Of a DNA stretch of 64,000 bases, positions 47,163 to 58,400 are shown in pieces. Each line of letters opens with the position of its first letter. Position 1 is the stretch's first letter. The notes under the pieces are model-generated. The model saw only the letters and a list, made by a program, of their open reading frames with translations, searched no databases and was not told the origin of the DNA. Made by a program: the position numbers and the translations under genes. The stretch covers positions 20,918,001 through 20,982,000 of the forward strand of contig JAPTYO010000003.1 of the NCBI GenBank assembly GCA_036873135.1. Direction: 5' to 3'. The DNA comes from Clarkia xantiana subsp. parviflora (taxonomy: Eukaryota > Streptophyta > Magnoliopsida > Myrtales > Onagraceae).

Positions 47163-48277
47163 GGGTTAAGAACCTATGAAAGGTTTGAACTATCACCCAT
47201 ATTAACGGGAGAGGTCTGAAATTTAAAAAGTTAATAACAGAGGTCTGAAATTTCAATTTTGTTGATTTGAGGTTTTCCGTCCATTTTTAGGGTTAAATTT
47301 AACAGAATTGTGTGAAATGGCATTTTTGCCCCTTTAATATTTTGTTTTATTTAATATCTTATTTAAGGAAATAGGAAATGACTATTTTACCCCTAAAGTC
47401 AAAACCACCCAACTCCGGCCACCACCACCCGACTCCGGCCACCACCACCCGACTCCGGCGACCACCACCTCGACTCCGACGACCACCACCTCGGCTCCGG
47501 TGACCCGACTCCGGCCACCACGGGGCCAAAAAAGCTCCGATCGGAGCTTTGTGGCTCCGGTCCCTGCTTGCACAAGGGCTAGAAGCTCTTGTTCGCCATT
47601 TTTCCTTCTGCAAGGTCCGGGTCCCGGGAGGATGCATTCAGTGCAAGCGAATGTGGCAGCTTCTTGAACTGCATTCCCGCATGTGTTCAGAGCCAGACAC
47701 ATGCAAGGTCCCTCTTTGCAGGCATTTGAAGGAGAAGATGAAGAAGCACAGCAAGAAAGACGAGGGAAAATGGAGATTGCTGGTGAACAAATTAGCTGCA
47801 GCCAAGATTTCTCTAGGCCCTTTCTCTTCCAAATAGCTCTGTGGCTCCGATCGGAGTCCAATCGGGGCCGGTCGCTCCGATCGGGGCCGGTGGCTCCGAT
47901 CGGAGCCCAATCGGGGCTGGTCGCTCCGATTTTGGCCCAATCGGAGCCTTGGTGGTGGTCGCCGGAGTACGGTGGTGGTCGCCGGAGTACGATTGGTGGT
48001 CGCCGGAGTACCGTGGTGGCTTCAAGGGCATTTTGGTCTTTTCACTCCAAGCATGTGAGGGGCACATTTGATAGAAGGGCATTTTTGGAAATTTATTTTA
48101 TTTCCGGTCACATGCCAAGCATGTGACCAATTTCCGTTAGTTTTAACGGAAAAAACTAACGGAGACCGCTGTTATCAACAAAACAGAAATTTCAGACCTC
48201 TGTTATTAACTTTTTAAATTTCAGACCTCTCCCGTTAACATGAGTGATAGTTCAGACCTTTCATAGGTTCTTAACCC
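47163..48277. mobile_element. Pack-MULE carrying a TAZ-domain fragment
   Basis: It starts GGGTTAAGAACCTATG and ends CATAGGTTCTTAACCC. Inverted arms run about 100 bp or more. A perfect 9-bp duplication, TTTAGAAAG, flanks it at 47154-47162 and 48278-48286, as for Mutator-like elements. Next to the arms are GC-rich stretches (CCACCACC and GGTGGTGGTCGCCGG units). In the middle is a host coding segment that encodes a TAZ zinc finger, described separately. No transposase is present. Confidence 0.85.
47549..47836 (+). pseudogene. Captured C-terminal TAZ zinc finger of a BTB/TAZ gene
   Basis: An open frame of 95 codons without its own ATG (first in-frame codon TTG). It encodes GLEALVRHFSFCKVRVPGGC, then CxxCKRMWQLLELHSRMC, CKVPLCRHLKEKMKKHSKKD and a tail ending GPFSSK-stop. 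This is the TAZ domain plus C-terminus of plant BT1-BT5-type scaffold proteins (BTB-TAZ, calmodulin-binding), including their natural stop codon. The His and Cys ligands look intact and no frameshift is seen. The BTB domain is missing. It lies entirely within a Mutator-like element, so it is read as captured. Whether it is transcribed, or silences the parent gene in trans, is unknown. Confidence 0.8.
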
Positions 48278-48286
48278 TTTAGAAAG

Positions 48287-48862
48287 CATGATCTTGCAGC
48301 TTTGAGATACACGGACAAGCTCAAGAGTCGGGTCAATCCGCAATGTGGGAAAAAAAAACATGTTACAGCTAATGTAATTGTCTTGACAGAAATTGCCACC
48401 CCTAATCACATCAAGTGCAAAGCAGAGAGATTCATTCATCACCCTGATAAAATCATCCATCACATTACAAATCTAATTCTGCACATATCCAACCATAACC
48501 TGAACTCACAAATTCATTGAATGCTTGCAATATTCTTTTTTTGGATGAAACATAGCCAACCTAATAAAATGATTTCTGATTATTAAACCAGCTATACTAA
48601 TAACAGCAGGAGCAGAAGAACCACAGATCTAAGGCATCAACTAGCTGAAGCAAAACCACAAATGCAAAAACTCATAAATTTGAAAACGAATGAGCTCGAT
48701 CTGATACCTACTATATAAACATCTTCTAGAAATTGCCTCTTCTCTTAGAAGAGCAGTAGAATCCTTAAGTGGCACTCCCCAAACCAAAAGCTTGTGCACT
48801 TCAAAGTTCAAAGCAAAGCATCCTTAATCCACACAAGACCGAAAAATCGTATCTTTAGCTTT
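48287..48862. other. Intergenic, 3' flank of MinD
   Basis: The first part resembles 46730-47110 (ACACGGACAAGCTC... text), so the Pack-MULE appears to have landed in an existing repeat. The rest is probably 3' UTR of the MinD gene. Confidence 0.5.
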
Positions 48863-49870
48863 TTATCCACCGAAAAACGAGAAGAATCCGCGTTTCTTCG
48901 GTTCCTCTTCGACCATAACAGCCTTCATGCTGTCTTGTTCAACCAATCTCCAAGCTGCCTGTTCAAATGCCAATCCTGCCAATGTAGGTGGTTTGTTGAG
49001 AACTAAAGGGTACCCTCTATTTGTACTCCTAATCACTTCCAAATCCTCAGGTATCACCCCTAATAGAGCTAACCCTAGCATTTCCTGAACATCAAGAACC
49101 GACATCATATCCTCTCCTCTGATCATATCTGTTCGAACCCGATTCACAATCATCTTGATATCTCTAATCCCATCACATTCCAGTAATCCAATTACTCTAT
49201 CAGCATCTCTCAAGCTAGTGATATCAGGAGTTGTTACCAAAACTGCCTCGTTTGCAGGTGTGATTGCAGTGATGAATCCGGCATCGATTCCGGCAGGGCA
49301 ATCGATGATGATGAAATCAGGGCACCCTTCTTCTCTGGCTTTTAGGGCGTCGACTACCCAAACGAGGGCTTTTCCACCAAACCCTAGCGGCAACTTCGAT
49401 CTAGGTTTGGAAATGCAGAGCAGTTCGAAGTTTGACCAGCGCTTGTCTCTGACTAGGGCTTGGTCGAGGCGGCAATCGCCGTTGAGGACCTCGACGACGG
49501 TGTAGTTCACGCGGTTCTCGAGGCCGAGGAGGAGATCGAGGTTGCGGAGGCCGACGTCAGCGTCGATTGTGACGACGGAGAAGCCGAGGCGAGCGAGGGA
49601 GAGGCCCATGTTGGCGGTGGTGGTGGTCTTGCCGACGCCTCCTTTTCCGGAGGTGATGACTACGACGCGGGGAGTGTCTCCGGCTAATTGCGGCTTCCGA
49701 TTCCATTGGAGGACGGCGTGTACGGCGGCGGCGCGTCGGGGGTAGGGTCTGAATCTGGGTCTGGGGATTGAGGGGTTGAGGTCTCTGGTTAAAGGGCGGT
49801 TGAATGGAGATGGAAGGGAAGTGATGGAGGAGGGTTTTGTAGTGAGCGTGAGAAACTGCAGAGATGGCAT
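48863..49870 (-). CDS. MIND1: Chloroplast septum-site determining protein MinD
   Basis: A membrane-associated ATPase that, with MinE, ARC3 and MCD1, positions the FtsZ ring at mid-chloroplast. A single exon of 335 residues. The first ~60 residues are a Ser/Thr/Pro/Arg-rich plastid transit peptide. The deviant Walker A KGGVGKTT is at 76-83, the DADVGLRNLD switch I region at 103-112 and DCPAG (Walker B/switch II) at 190-194. The C-terminus KKRGFFSFFGG is the amphipathic membrane-targeting helix of MinD. It lacks introns, as does Arabidopsis MinD1 (ARC11). Length is normal. It is the only intronless host gene in the window. The start is the first ATG after an in-frame stop-free leader and gives a sensible transit peptide. 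Confidence 0.96.
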   Translation of the reverse strand: MPSLQFLTLTTKPSSITSLPSPFNRPLTRDLNPSIPRPRFRPYPRRAAAVHAVLQWNRKPQLAGDTPRVVVITSGKGGVGKTTTTANMGLSLARLGFSVVTIDADVGLRNLDLLLGLENRVNYTVVEVLNGDCRLDQALVRDKRWSNFELLCISKPRSKLPLGFGGKALVWVVDALKAREEGCPDFIIIDCPAGIDAGFITAITPANEAVLVTTPDITSLRDADRVIGLLECDGIRDIKMIVNRVRTDMIRGEDMMSVLDVQEMLGLALLGVIPEDLEVIRSTNRGYPLVLNKPPTLAGLAFEQAAWRLVEQDSMKAVMVEEEPKKRGFFSFFGG

Positions 49871-49992
49871 TTGTGCTGCGAATCGTGTGAAGAAGAAGTC
49901 GAGTTACAGAAGAACATGAAGAAATGAGTGAGTGAGAGGAAGAGAAGAGGGGTTATGGAAAGTGATGAAGATGGTGGGTTAGGCTTCGGCAT

Positions 49993-50699
49993 AGGCCCAG
50001 AGATATTTTACACTCCTACGAGAGGGGCCCGGCCATATGAAGCCGACGTACGAGAATATCTACGATCGACGCTTTAATTATTTATTTATTTTAATAATTA
50101 GTGCATCACAATGTTTTACATAAATTAAAATCATCATAATTGGTATTACATATTATTACTTAAATTTGGATCCAATAATTTTTTTATTTAAAGTGCATAA
50201 AAACGTGATATAATATTTTTAATTAATATTTTTTAAAAGTGGAACCTATCTATTTTTACATAGTCTTTTGCTTAAATTTAAGGAATGCATTACATATTTA
50301 CTTATAAAATTTTACATAACAAAATTTTAATTATAAATTAATTCATTTTATAATTAATGTTAATATCTTATTGGTGGTTGTTAGAAAATTTAATAATAAT
50401 TTTTTAAGGAATGTAGTTAAGTAAAACTATTGGAGAGCAAATATTGCTTATGTGTATATTAACTTTATGTATTAATTAAAATGTATATAATGTCTACGTG
50501 ACAACTTAAAAAAAATACAATTTATGTAAACCTTTATGGATAATCTTATTGGGATGACAACACTCTTAAAATGAAACTTCATACCTAGAATAATCTACAC
50601 TCGTATTGAAGCCAGCTTATAATAACTAAATTTCTGACCATAAATATTTTTCTATTATTATAATTTCAACGAATTTTAAATTCAAAAACTCTAAGGAAC
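49993..50699. other. Intergenic with decayed Tourist-like element
   Basis: After the MinD promoter region, 50095-50550 is a diverged copy of the element at 59569-59974, sharing TATAAATTAATTCATTTTAT and GGTGGTTGTT.GAAAATTTAA stretches. The ends (GTGCATCACAATG, CTTTATGGATAATC) are too decayed for target duplications to be resolved. Confidence 0.55.
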
Positions 50700-50707
50700 T
50701 CAAACAT

Positions 50708-51708
50708 TAGGGGTGAACGCTTCTGGGTAATTGTTCTTTTTGAGTATCCTAGAATTAGACCAATATTAAATGCCTAATTTTATTATCAAAAACCGTACCA
50801 GAACATTTAGGAACCAGAACCGTACCAAATCGTTAAGAACCAGTCGATTTCGGATACCTGTTGAAGAAATAGTTACTAGGGTGAAGGGCGACGAATTAGG
50901 CCGAACGTCGACGGGACTTGGAGTGGCTAGATACAGGAGTAGCACTAGCTGCGGCTAGACTTAGACTTGGAGAGTTGGAGCTAGGGCTGAGCAGGAAAAC
51001 CCGAAAGCCCGAAAGCCCGAAAAACCCGTCCCGAGCCCGTCCCGAAAAACCCGGTCCCGAATAGACCCGAGCCCGAGCGGGCGGGACTTTTATTTTTAAT
51101 TCGGGCTCGGGCTCGGGCTCGGGCTTTTGTGCCAAAATCCCGAAAAGCCCGAGCCCGTCCCGAATTTTTTTTAATACTATATAAATATATATAATTATAT
51201 ATATTCCCCACTAACTATAGTTAGTATCTAACCATCTTCCTCCATGTTTGAATTTTTTTTTTTATTTTTTTCAGATTTTTTGTTAAAATTCGGGCTAGCC
51301 CGAGCCCGAGTCCCGAAGTCCCGGCTCGGGCGGGCCATTTTCCTTATTTTCGGGCTCGGGCTCGGGCTCGGGCTCAGGTAAAAGCCCGCCCGTCCCGGCC
51401 CGAGCTCACCCCTAGTTGGAGCAGCGGCGGGATAAAAATTAAGTTTTCTCAACTTTTCATCTAAATTCCTAGTTAAGTCACACAACTTTTAGAAAATTAG
51501 GTTAAAATCTATTTCTATTATCGGTTAAATGAGTGTTTTTTTTTTTAAATATATACACATTTAAAAAACGATTTCAGTTCTAGATATTCCGATTCCGGAC
51601 CCTTATCATGGAACCGCAAAATACAGGTTTTTAAATTTTTATTTCAAAATACCCGAAACTACCTAAATAACCGGTTCCGAATCTAACTGGGTAACTTGCT
51701 CACCCTTA
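50708..51708. mobile_element. hAT-like element, interrupted by a second hAT
   Basis: It starts TAGGGGTGAACGC and ends GCTCACCCTTA. Flanking 8-mers are TCAAACAT (50700-50707) and TTAAACAT (51709-51716), one mismatch. Interior arms contain ACCGTACCAGAACC- and CCGGTTCCG-type text. The element at 50982-51414 sits inside it. Confidence 0.55.
50982..51414. mobile_element. Young hAT-type non-autonomous element
   Basis: It starts TAGGGCTGAGC and ends GCTCACCCCTA, an 11-bp inverted repeat with one mismatch. A perfect 8-bp duplication GTTGGAGC flanks it (50974-50981, 51415-51422). The interior is built almost wholly from CCCGAGCCCG/CGGGCTCGGG words on both strands, so it can form many alternative hairpins. 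There is no transposase. Confidence 0.85.
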
Positions 51709-52612
51709 TTAAACATGTTACAAGTGCTACCATCTAACCCTCATTTTTCAAAATTAATTAATAAAGATTTCCAACAAGTTCCAAACATCGTTTAGATTTA
51801 TTTATTTTTACCGGTTTTCCAACTAACATTAATTTTGTCAAACATATTTACCGTATATATTTTAATTTTTATTCAATTAATCTGACGGAAGATATGGAAA
51901 GCTCCGCCAAAGGAAGAAAGAAGGCTTGAGTTACACATCACTCCCCACGCACGTCATGAAACGTGGCGGAATCTCATTCGTTATTGACGCGACTGTCCAA
52001 CAACTAGTGATCATCTACTTTATCGCCTTTTTCCCTTCTTCATCTTCTTCGCTTCTTTATTCTCTTCTGTACGCGTTCTCTCGATCCAACTACAACCTAC
52101 TTTACTCCATTTGGCTTCGATTGTTCTCTGTAGATTGGGATCCGCACTTCAATCAACCACATCGCCAGGTTTTAATACCTTTCCTTTCTCAAATCTGCAA
52201 TTTCTTCTTTGTTGTTCTAATCATTGATCTGGATCCGATGCATCTTTGCTGTTTTTTTTCCTTTTCTGGAACTGTTTAATTTGGATCTGCTGCTATAATT
52301 CTTCATTTTCTCGAATTGGATGTTCTTATATCTGAGATCAGCGTGTCTTGAAAATCAGTTACTAGGATTGCATGGCTGAATTGGGGCTTTTGACGTTATT
52401 TACTGATTGGATTGGATCTATTGGTGTAGAGGAATTCGTAACTAAGATACGATCTGACTCATCGAAATCGTAATTGAGATGCGATGCTAATTTATGATTT
52501 TAGCACCGAAACTATCCTTCTAAACTATTATTGATAGCTCATATGCTGTTAGATTAGCAAGGAACCTTATTAGAATGTGTGGTGATTATACTCATTCTAT
52601 AACTCGAAGTGA

Positions 52613-53646
52613 TTTGTCCTCAAAATGTTCATTGATTATTGGCTTATCATTTTATCTTATATATAGTATGGCATCCTTCTATCCCTTTCTGAATTTCTCT
52701 TTTTGTTCATGTCATTCAAATGGGTTGTTCTATCTCACAATTTTTAGCTTATATTTTGTTCTAATGGATTCTTTTACTCTTTTAAGAAACTAACACGTGT
52801 AAACTCGAGATATAATTTAGGTCATTCTTGATTTTTCTATACGTGTCTTGTTTTTGCACTGTTATGTGTACACTAGGCTAGAATTATCAAACATATGTCT
52901 GAATTCGACTAAAATGACATGTCTTTCTTTGTCTTTATGTGATAAAGAAATTTGACATGGCCCTTATGCGTTTATCTGACATGATTCATCTGCATTAGCC
53001 TGCTGCTCACAGACTGTAATCTTGTATGAGTAAGCTGTATAGTTGTGATTTGTTCTCAAAATGTTCAGTGATTATTGACTTATCATTTTAACATATATGT
53101 AGAGTATGTTATCCTTCTTTCCCCTTTTGAATTTCTCTTTTTGTTCATTTCATATAGTTGGTTCTATCTCACAATTTTCAGCTTATATTTTGTTCTAATG
53201 GATTCTGATATTCTTCTGAGAAATTAACACATGTAAACTCTAGATAAAATTTAGGCCATTCTTGATTTTTCTATATCCGTGCATTTTTTTTGCACTATTA
53301 TCCGTACACTAGGCTAGAATTATCAAACATATGTCTGAATTCAATTAAAATGACATGTCTTTCTTTGTATATATGTGATAAAGGAATTTGATGATAGAGT
53401 AGAGTAGTAAGTAGAGTAGTATATGCAATGTTAGTCCTAGAGGGTCCTATATATAGGACTTCTCTACTTTGTACTCATCAACTCTGAGCAATTCAATCAT
53501 GTCTCCATTCATATTTTATTGCTCTACATTCTCTCCTACTAGAAAACTAAGATTTGGCACGGTCGCATGCTTTTCTCTGACATGATTCATCTGCATTAGC
53601 TTGCTCACGGGCTGTAATTTTGTATGGGACTATTTTCATTTTTAAT
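52613..53646 (+). repeat. Tandem duplication inside leader intron
   Basis: A ~430-bp block beginning GATTTGTCCTCAAAATGTTC at 52610 recurs from about 53047 with roughly 85-90 percent identity by eye. Copy 2 carries an extra 161 bp at 53391-53551, after which the alignment resumes (CTGACATGATTCATCTGCAT). Confidence 0.8.
53391..53551 (+). mobile_element. 161-bp LTR-like insertion
   Basis: Present in only one of the two intronic duplicates and flanked by ATTTG on both sides (53386-53390 and 53552-53556). It contains CTATATATAGG and, downstream, ATTTTATTGC, an order seen in very short LTRs (TRIM or SMART class). It starts ATGATAGAGTAGAG; the TG...CA rule is not clearly met. Confidence 0.45.
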
Positions 53647-53782
53647 TGTTAAGTTGGGTACTTGTGATTAACATGTCTCTCTAACTGCTATAGGTAGTGG
53701 CAGTGCCATGTGAAATTTCTACACCACATTCATAGTCAGTGCTGCAACTACTGCTGAATTGATTTCTGTGGACTGACATAGA

Positions 53783-54608
53783 ATGGGAAAGTGCAAGGGC
53801 TGTGTAAAACTCGGACGAACGATGCCAAAATATGGAAGTGTAAGTGCTCATCAGTTTGGTCTTCTGCTATCTCCTGTTGTTTCTGTTTGGGAATGCGCTG
53901 TCCGTAAAATGAGGTACTCCTACAGACCAGAGTGGGTGTAGCTTGTTTAGGCTAAACTATTTATTTAGAGTTCACCACAGAATTTTAGGATCAAAAGGCT
54001 CAAGAAACACTAATAGACAAGTATAGTGAATAGATAGAAGAACTTCTCTCAAGACAACATAACTGAGACTGGAGTCTTATATAGCTTTCATGGATAACTT
54101 GACATGCAACAATAGTAACAATAAGTCACCACCCGCCTTGAGAAAAGTGAAGAAGAAGAAGCAAGGGAAGGACGAGATGGATCGGGTCAAACAAGCTGAG
54201 AAGAAAAAGAGACGGTTGGAGAAAGCACTCGCCACGTCAGCAGCAATCCGCTCCGAGCTAGAGAAGAAGAAGCAAAAAAAGAAAGAAGAGCAGCAGAGGC
54301 TAGATGAAGAAGGAGCTGCCATTGCTGAGGCAGTTGCTTTGCACGTTCTTCTTGGAGAAGAAGACACTGATGAGAGGTTTGAGTGTGCCACTGCTTGGAA
54401 CAACCATGCTGGCTTTTTCAATGGTGGATTTGGAAACGATTTCAGTGACTTTCCATGTCAATCTGGAAGTTATGTAGAAGAAGGCTGTGGTTGGTCAAGA
54501 ACAGAGTTGTGCCCGGGTTTGATTGCAGCACAAGCAGTTTCGTCTCTTCAGATTCGAGATGATGCGAATTTGAACAGCTTCTTTGTGGATGGTGTTCTGA
54601 GAGGGTAG
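53783..54608 (+). CDS. Lysine-rich coiled-coil protein, function unknown
   Basis: I do not recognise a named family. Exon 53783-53839 encodes MGKCKGCVKLGRTMPKYGS, which ends at a GTAAGTG donor. Joining to 54075 in phase gives 196 residues. The acceptor at 54074 has a poor pyrimidine tract, so an alternative is that translation starts at ATG 54090 (172 residues). Residues ~40-100 are a highly charged Lys/Glu segment predicted as coiled coil (KKKRRLEKAL, LEKKKQKKKEEQQRL). Then come an Ala/Leu helix (AIAEAVALHVLLGEE) and a Gly/Phe-rich C-terminal half. The basic segment could direct it to the nucleus. It has a leader intron upstream. Confidence 0.65.
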
Positions 54609-54883
54609 TAGATGGGGTGCCTGAGTAATTTCACCCCAAAGCATACTGTACTATAAAAAGCTTGATGTGTATGTAGAATCGATTTACTGATGTATGTGTG
54701 ACAATATTTGGCATTCTTTCAATGTCGTGATTGTGGGTCTTTGTCGAATTTTCGGGTCTATGTTGTTTCTTCTTTTGTAGACACAAAATCTTTCCATGGA
54801 ATGAAATGAGATGAAGTGATCTCCTTGACAGTAACTCCTTGCTGTAGAGATAGATTGTTACGAGTAAAGTGTTATTTATTACG

Positions 54884-55012
54884 GGGTAAAAGAACCTAAT
54901 CATAATTTTAAGTTTGTACTATGTTGCTGTCTAAATTGTTGCTAATAGGTGTCACAGGTGATACCTAAAAGCAACATAGTGCAATCTAAGACTGCAATTA
55001 GGTTCTTAACCC
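54884..55012. mobile_element. Small foldback element of the GGGTTAA family
   Basis: It starts GGGTAAAAGAACCTAAT and ends ATTAGGTTCTTAACCC. The flanking 9-mers TTTATTACG and TTTATTATA agree at seven positions. The interior holds ACTATGTTGCT and its inverse AGCAACATAGT. At 129 bp it is the shortest member seen. Confidence 0.55.
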
Positions 55013-55405
55013 TTTATTATATGATATTTGGTTGCTCCGTCTAATTTGCTGTCAAATCACAAATGGGATGAATTCTACTAGCAAATTGCTTGATCCGAAT
55101 TCTACTAGCAAATTTATACAAATTTCAGCTAGCAAATTGCATATTTCGACAAAGTCCAATGAACCAAAATCGTCAATCAATAACGATGAAATTATGAGAC
55201 AAATTTTGTCAACAAACTTGGAAGAATAGCCGTGTATAAACCTTGACTGATAGACACACTTTACATGCTAGAGGCATCAATAAGCAAAAGTCCAACCCAA
55301 TATCAAGTGTAAAACAACAAACTTACTAACCAACTGCTACCCCAATCTGATCTGATTCCGACTAAGTACATAAAGTGAATGCAACACCCAGCTACGCTTA
55401 CCCGG
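55013..55405. other. Intergenic, 3' side of the DeSI-like gene
   Basis: About 55030-55230 contains repeated GCTAGCAAATT and TCTACTAGCAAATT motifs related to those at 7440-8400. The remainder is likely 3' UTR of the minus-strand gene. Confidence 0.45.
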
Positions 55406-58400
55406 TCAAGTATCCTGCTGCCTCGGACCTTGTGATTGTGATGGTCCTTGTGCATCTTCCTTTTTCTGCAACGTGTGCTCTGGGTCACCCACCTTCTCCA
55501 CAACGTCGGAACTGGTAGATGGTTTAGCTCCATTTGTTATTAGGTTCTTAAACCAAGAAGCTTGGAACTGAGGACTCCCTCTTGAGCTACCGGGTGAATC
55601 TGGATTGTTTGAGCCATTGGCACCTAGAAGAAAACGATACGCCACTTTGCTTGCTGATACGATCTCTGTCTTGGCCTGTCTCAACTGCAATCACAATTGT
55701 TGTTGATTAGGGCTGCACTTTCCAATTCTTTCATCATTTACAAATGGAAAGATACAAACAAGAGCAAAGCATATCAAATCAAAGATATGACAGATGAATT
55801 TAGGCTCTCAAAACAATAGCACTGCACTTCTTCTAGTAGGTACTAACTATGGCTGAAGCAAGCAACACAAATTATGCTTCCATTTGAGAGGACTTGCTGT
55901 TGCTATGCATTAGGTATTACTTCACAAAGATGGACACACTTTTTTGTTTTTCATTCAAAAAGAAAACGAGAAGACTATTCAATGCGCAATATCATATATT
56001 TTTGTAGGTACTATCAGCATCATACCCGTAAAGCCGTGGTTTCTGCTACTTCCAGGGCAGTGTCACCAGCATTGGCAAACCGGTTGACCCAACCTGTTGT
56101 CAAGAACACACAAGATTGGACGAAGTAGTGCTCCGTGAATTGCTAGAACCAAACGAAAGAAAAATTAACATGACAAAGTTTGCTATTCTGCTGCTTTTGA
56201 TTATAAGGGAAGTTATGTCAAAATCTGATAATCTTGATACTACAGGCTAAGGATGATGAAAAACAATTACCTAAAGGTTCGCATACATTAAAGGTTCACT
56301 AACCATTTTAAAGCACCTCACAACTAAGTTGGTGATTAAAATGATCAAGAATGGAAGACGGCTTGGTCACATTTAAAGCCACTTGTTTATTATGCCGCTA
56401 AGAATTTGAGGTTTCCCATATTGCATCATGTAAACTAGGCCCCTTATATATTGAAATGTTTGCAGACAGACTTCTTTATAAGTTTTACTGAAGCCCTGAA
56501 GCAAAAATTAAAGGGTTAATAACTAAAAAAATGTCCAAGGTTTACCCTATGTTAAAATTAGGTGTCTGAAGTTTGAAATGTTAAAATGGACTGTCCCAAG
56601 TTTCATTTTTGTTGAAATTTGGTGTCTCGGTGTGATTACTTTAGTCTTTAGAGAAGTCAATTCCGACAAAACTGTCTGTCAAATTCGAGCTCTCATATAC
56701 ACTCCCTTCTCGTTATCTTGCCGAGACCGTCACCTAAAAAGTTGGTCACATCCGGGCAAGTAAATCTCGCTCTATTGTCCTTGGAAAATGGCTCTACACC
56801 ACTCTTCTAGAAACTTTTTTTTTTAATGTTCAATTTTTAGGTGAAATTTGACGATTTTGTGAAAAGTAAAGATTGATTGATTATGAGTGGGTTGGTGGGT
56901 TGATGAAAATGATTGAATGGAGATGAAAAGACGCATAAAGACACCAAATTTCAACAAAAATGAAACTTGGGACAGTCCATTTTAACATTTCAAACTTCAG
57001 ACACCTAATTTTAACATAGGGTAAACCTTGGACAGTTTTTTAGTTATTAACCCAAAATTAAATCAACCAGTCAATTCCATTGTTGGGGGCCTCAGAAAGA
57101 ATTCAGACTGACTCGGACATGTGCTTATGGAACCTGATAGATATAACGTTTGTCTGAATCTAAATGCCTTTTCATTTCAAAAATTGGGCGTAATTAAAAT
57201 TACAGTAACTAAACAAGAAAGGCTAAACTGATCACTGATGAATCTCAACCAGAAAAACCAGACGTGTACCAGGCTAACTTTGCTTGGATCCTCAACTAAA
57301 GAACATGCTGTCCAAGAAAACCCAAACATATGCAGGTATACGATCTACACATACATAGCAGTGTTTCAAAGTTACTTGCAATATTTTAGATTGTTGAGTT
57401 ATTTTTCTTTTTGCTGGCTTATTTATAGCTGAAGCATCAGAGTAAACTGCACTATTACATGCTATCAAATTCAGATAATTCCTAAATAATTTAACAACAG
57501 CACAAGTTAACAGGTAGGACTTTAATTTCTAGGAACTACAATCTTCAAAATTATACATGTCAGCCAAACTGTTTTAGTATTTATAATCCACATGGCAGTT
57601 CTAGCCTGCCAAGCATCAGGTCACTCTTCTAAAAAAAGTTCAGATGATAGGCTTAAAGCTACTTCCAGGATTAGTAACAAACTAAATGGATACCATTATT
57701 AGTTTATTACTAAATAAGAGTCGAGTATGCAGAATGCCATATGATGAAATTCGGTGGTCCAAGCTTCAATTCAAACTACTTGTCAAACTAAAGAAAGATA
57801 GAGAAGGAATACTAATGATATGACACTGAAGCCATACCTGAATTTTGTACGACATTTACATAATTGTTCACTTACCCGGAAGCTTTGGCACGCCAAGCCT
57901 TTCACAAAATGCATCACAGAAGTGATTGCAGTTCCTTGCTAGCAAATCATAAGTATGTCCAGGCCATTCCCTGCCAAGTTCTCTCAAAATCTGATTCACC
58001 TTGAAGTTTGTCAAGCTTGTTTTTCCAATAACAATCTTTTCACGGTATGTGTACATTGGATTGTTTCCAGGCGGACAGCTAAAAACTCCAGATCCTTGTT
58101 CACAGAATCCAAAAGACCACTCGTCATCCCCGTAAACCTAGTAAATAGGAAAAAAAATACAGTGAAATTCCACAATCACTCGAGCTATAAAAAATATAAA
58201 ACAACACAATCCACAACTTGAAACAAAAAGATAGCCAAAATAGCTCAACCGACTAAAAAAATGGTCTGAGATTTATCCAAGTAGTCTGTGAAATCAAATT
58301 GGAACGGTTGAACCGCACATGATCTGCAGCAAATGATCTTCACAAGTAAGCTGTTAAGTGACATCTTGATGCTAAGTGAGACTAACCAAAAAATGCAGCA

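Larger units (their letters stand above)
51717..53782 (+). other. Promoter, leader exon and long leader intron
   Basis: A CT-rich stretch at about 52030-52110 and the following exon end CGCCAG at 52168 before GTTTTAATAC. An intron of about 1.5 kb runs to TATAG at 53693, then the exon carrying the ATG at 53783. Long first introns in the 5' UTR are common in plant genes. The intron contains a tandem duplication and an insertion, listed separately. Confidence 0.5.

Noticed and set aside
47841..48126. Overlapping ORFs beside the TAZ fragment
   Set aside because: They read GC-rich CGGAGCCCAATCGGGG and GTGGTCGCCGGAGTAC repeats of the Pack-MULE on both strands; no protein similarity.
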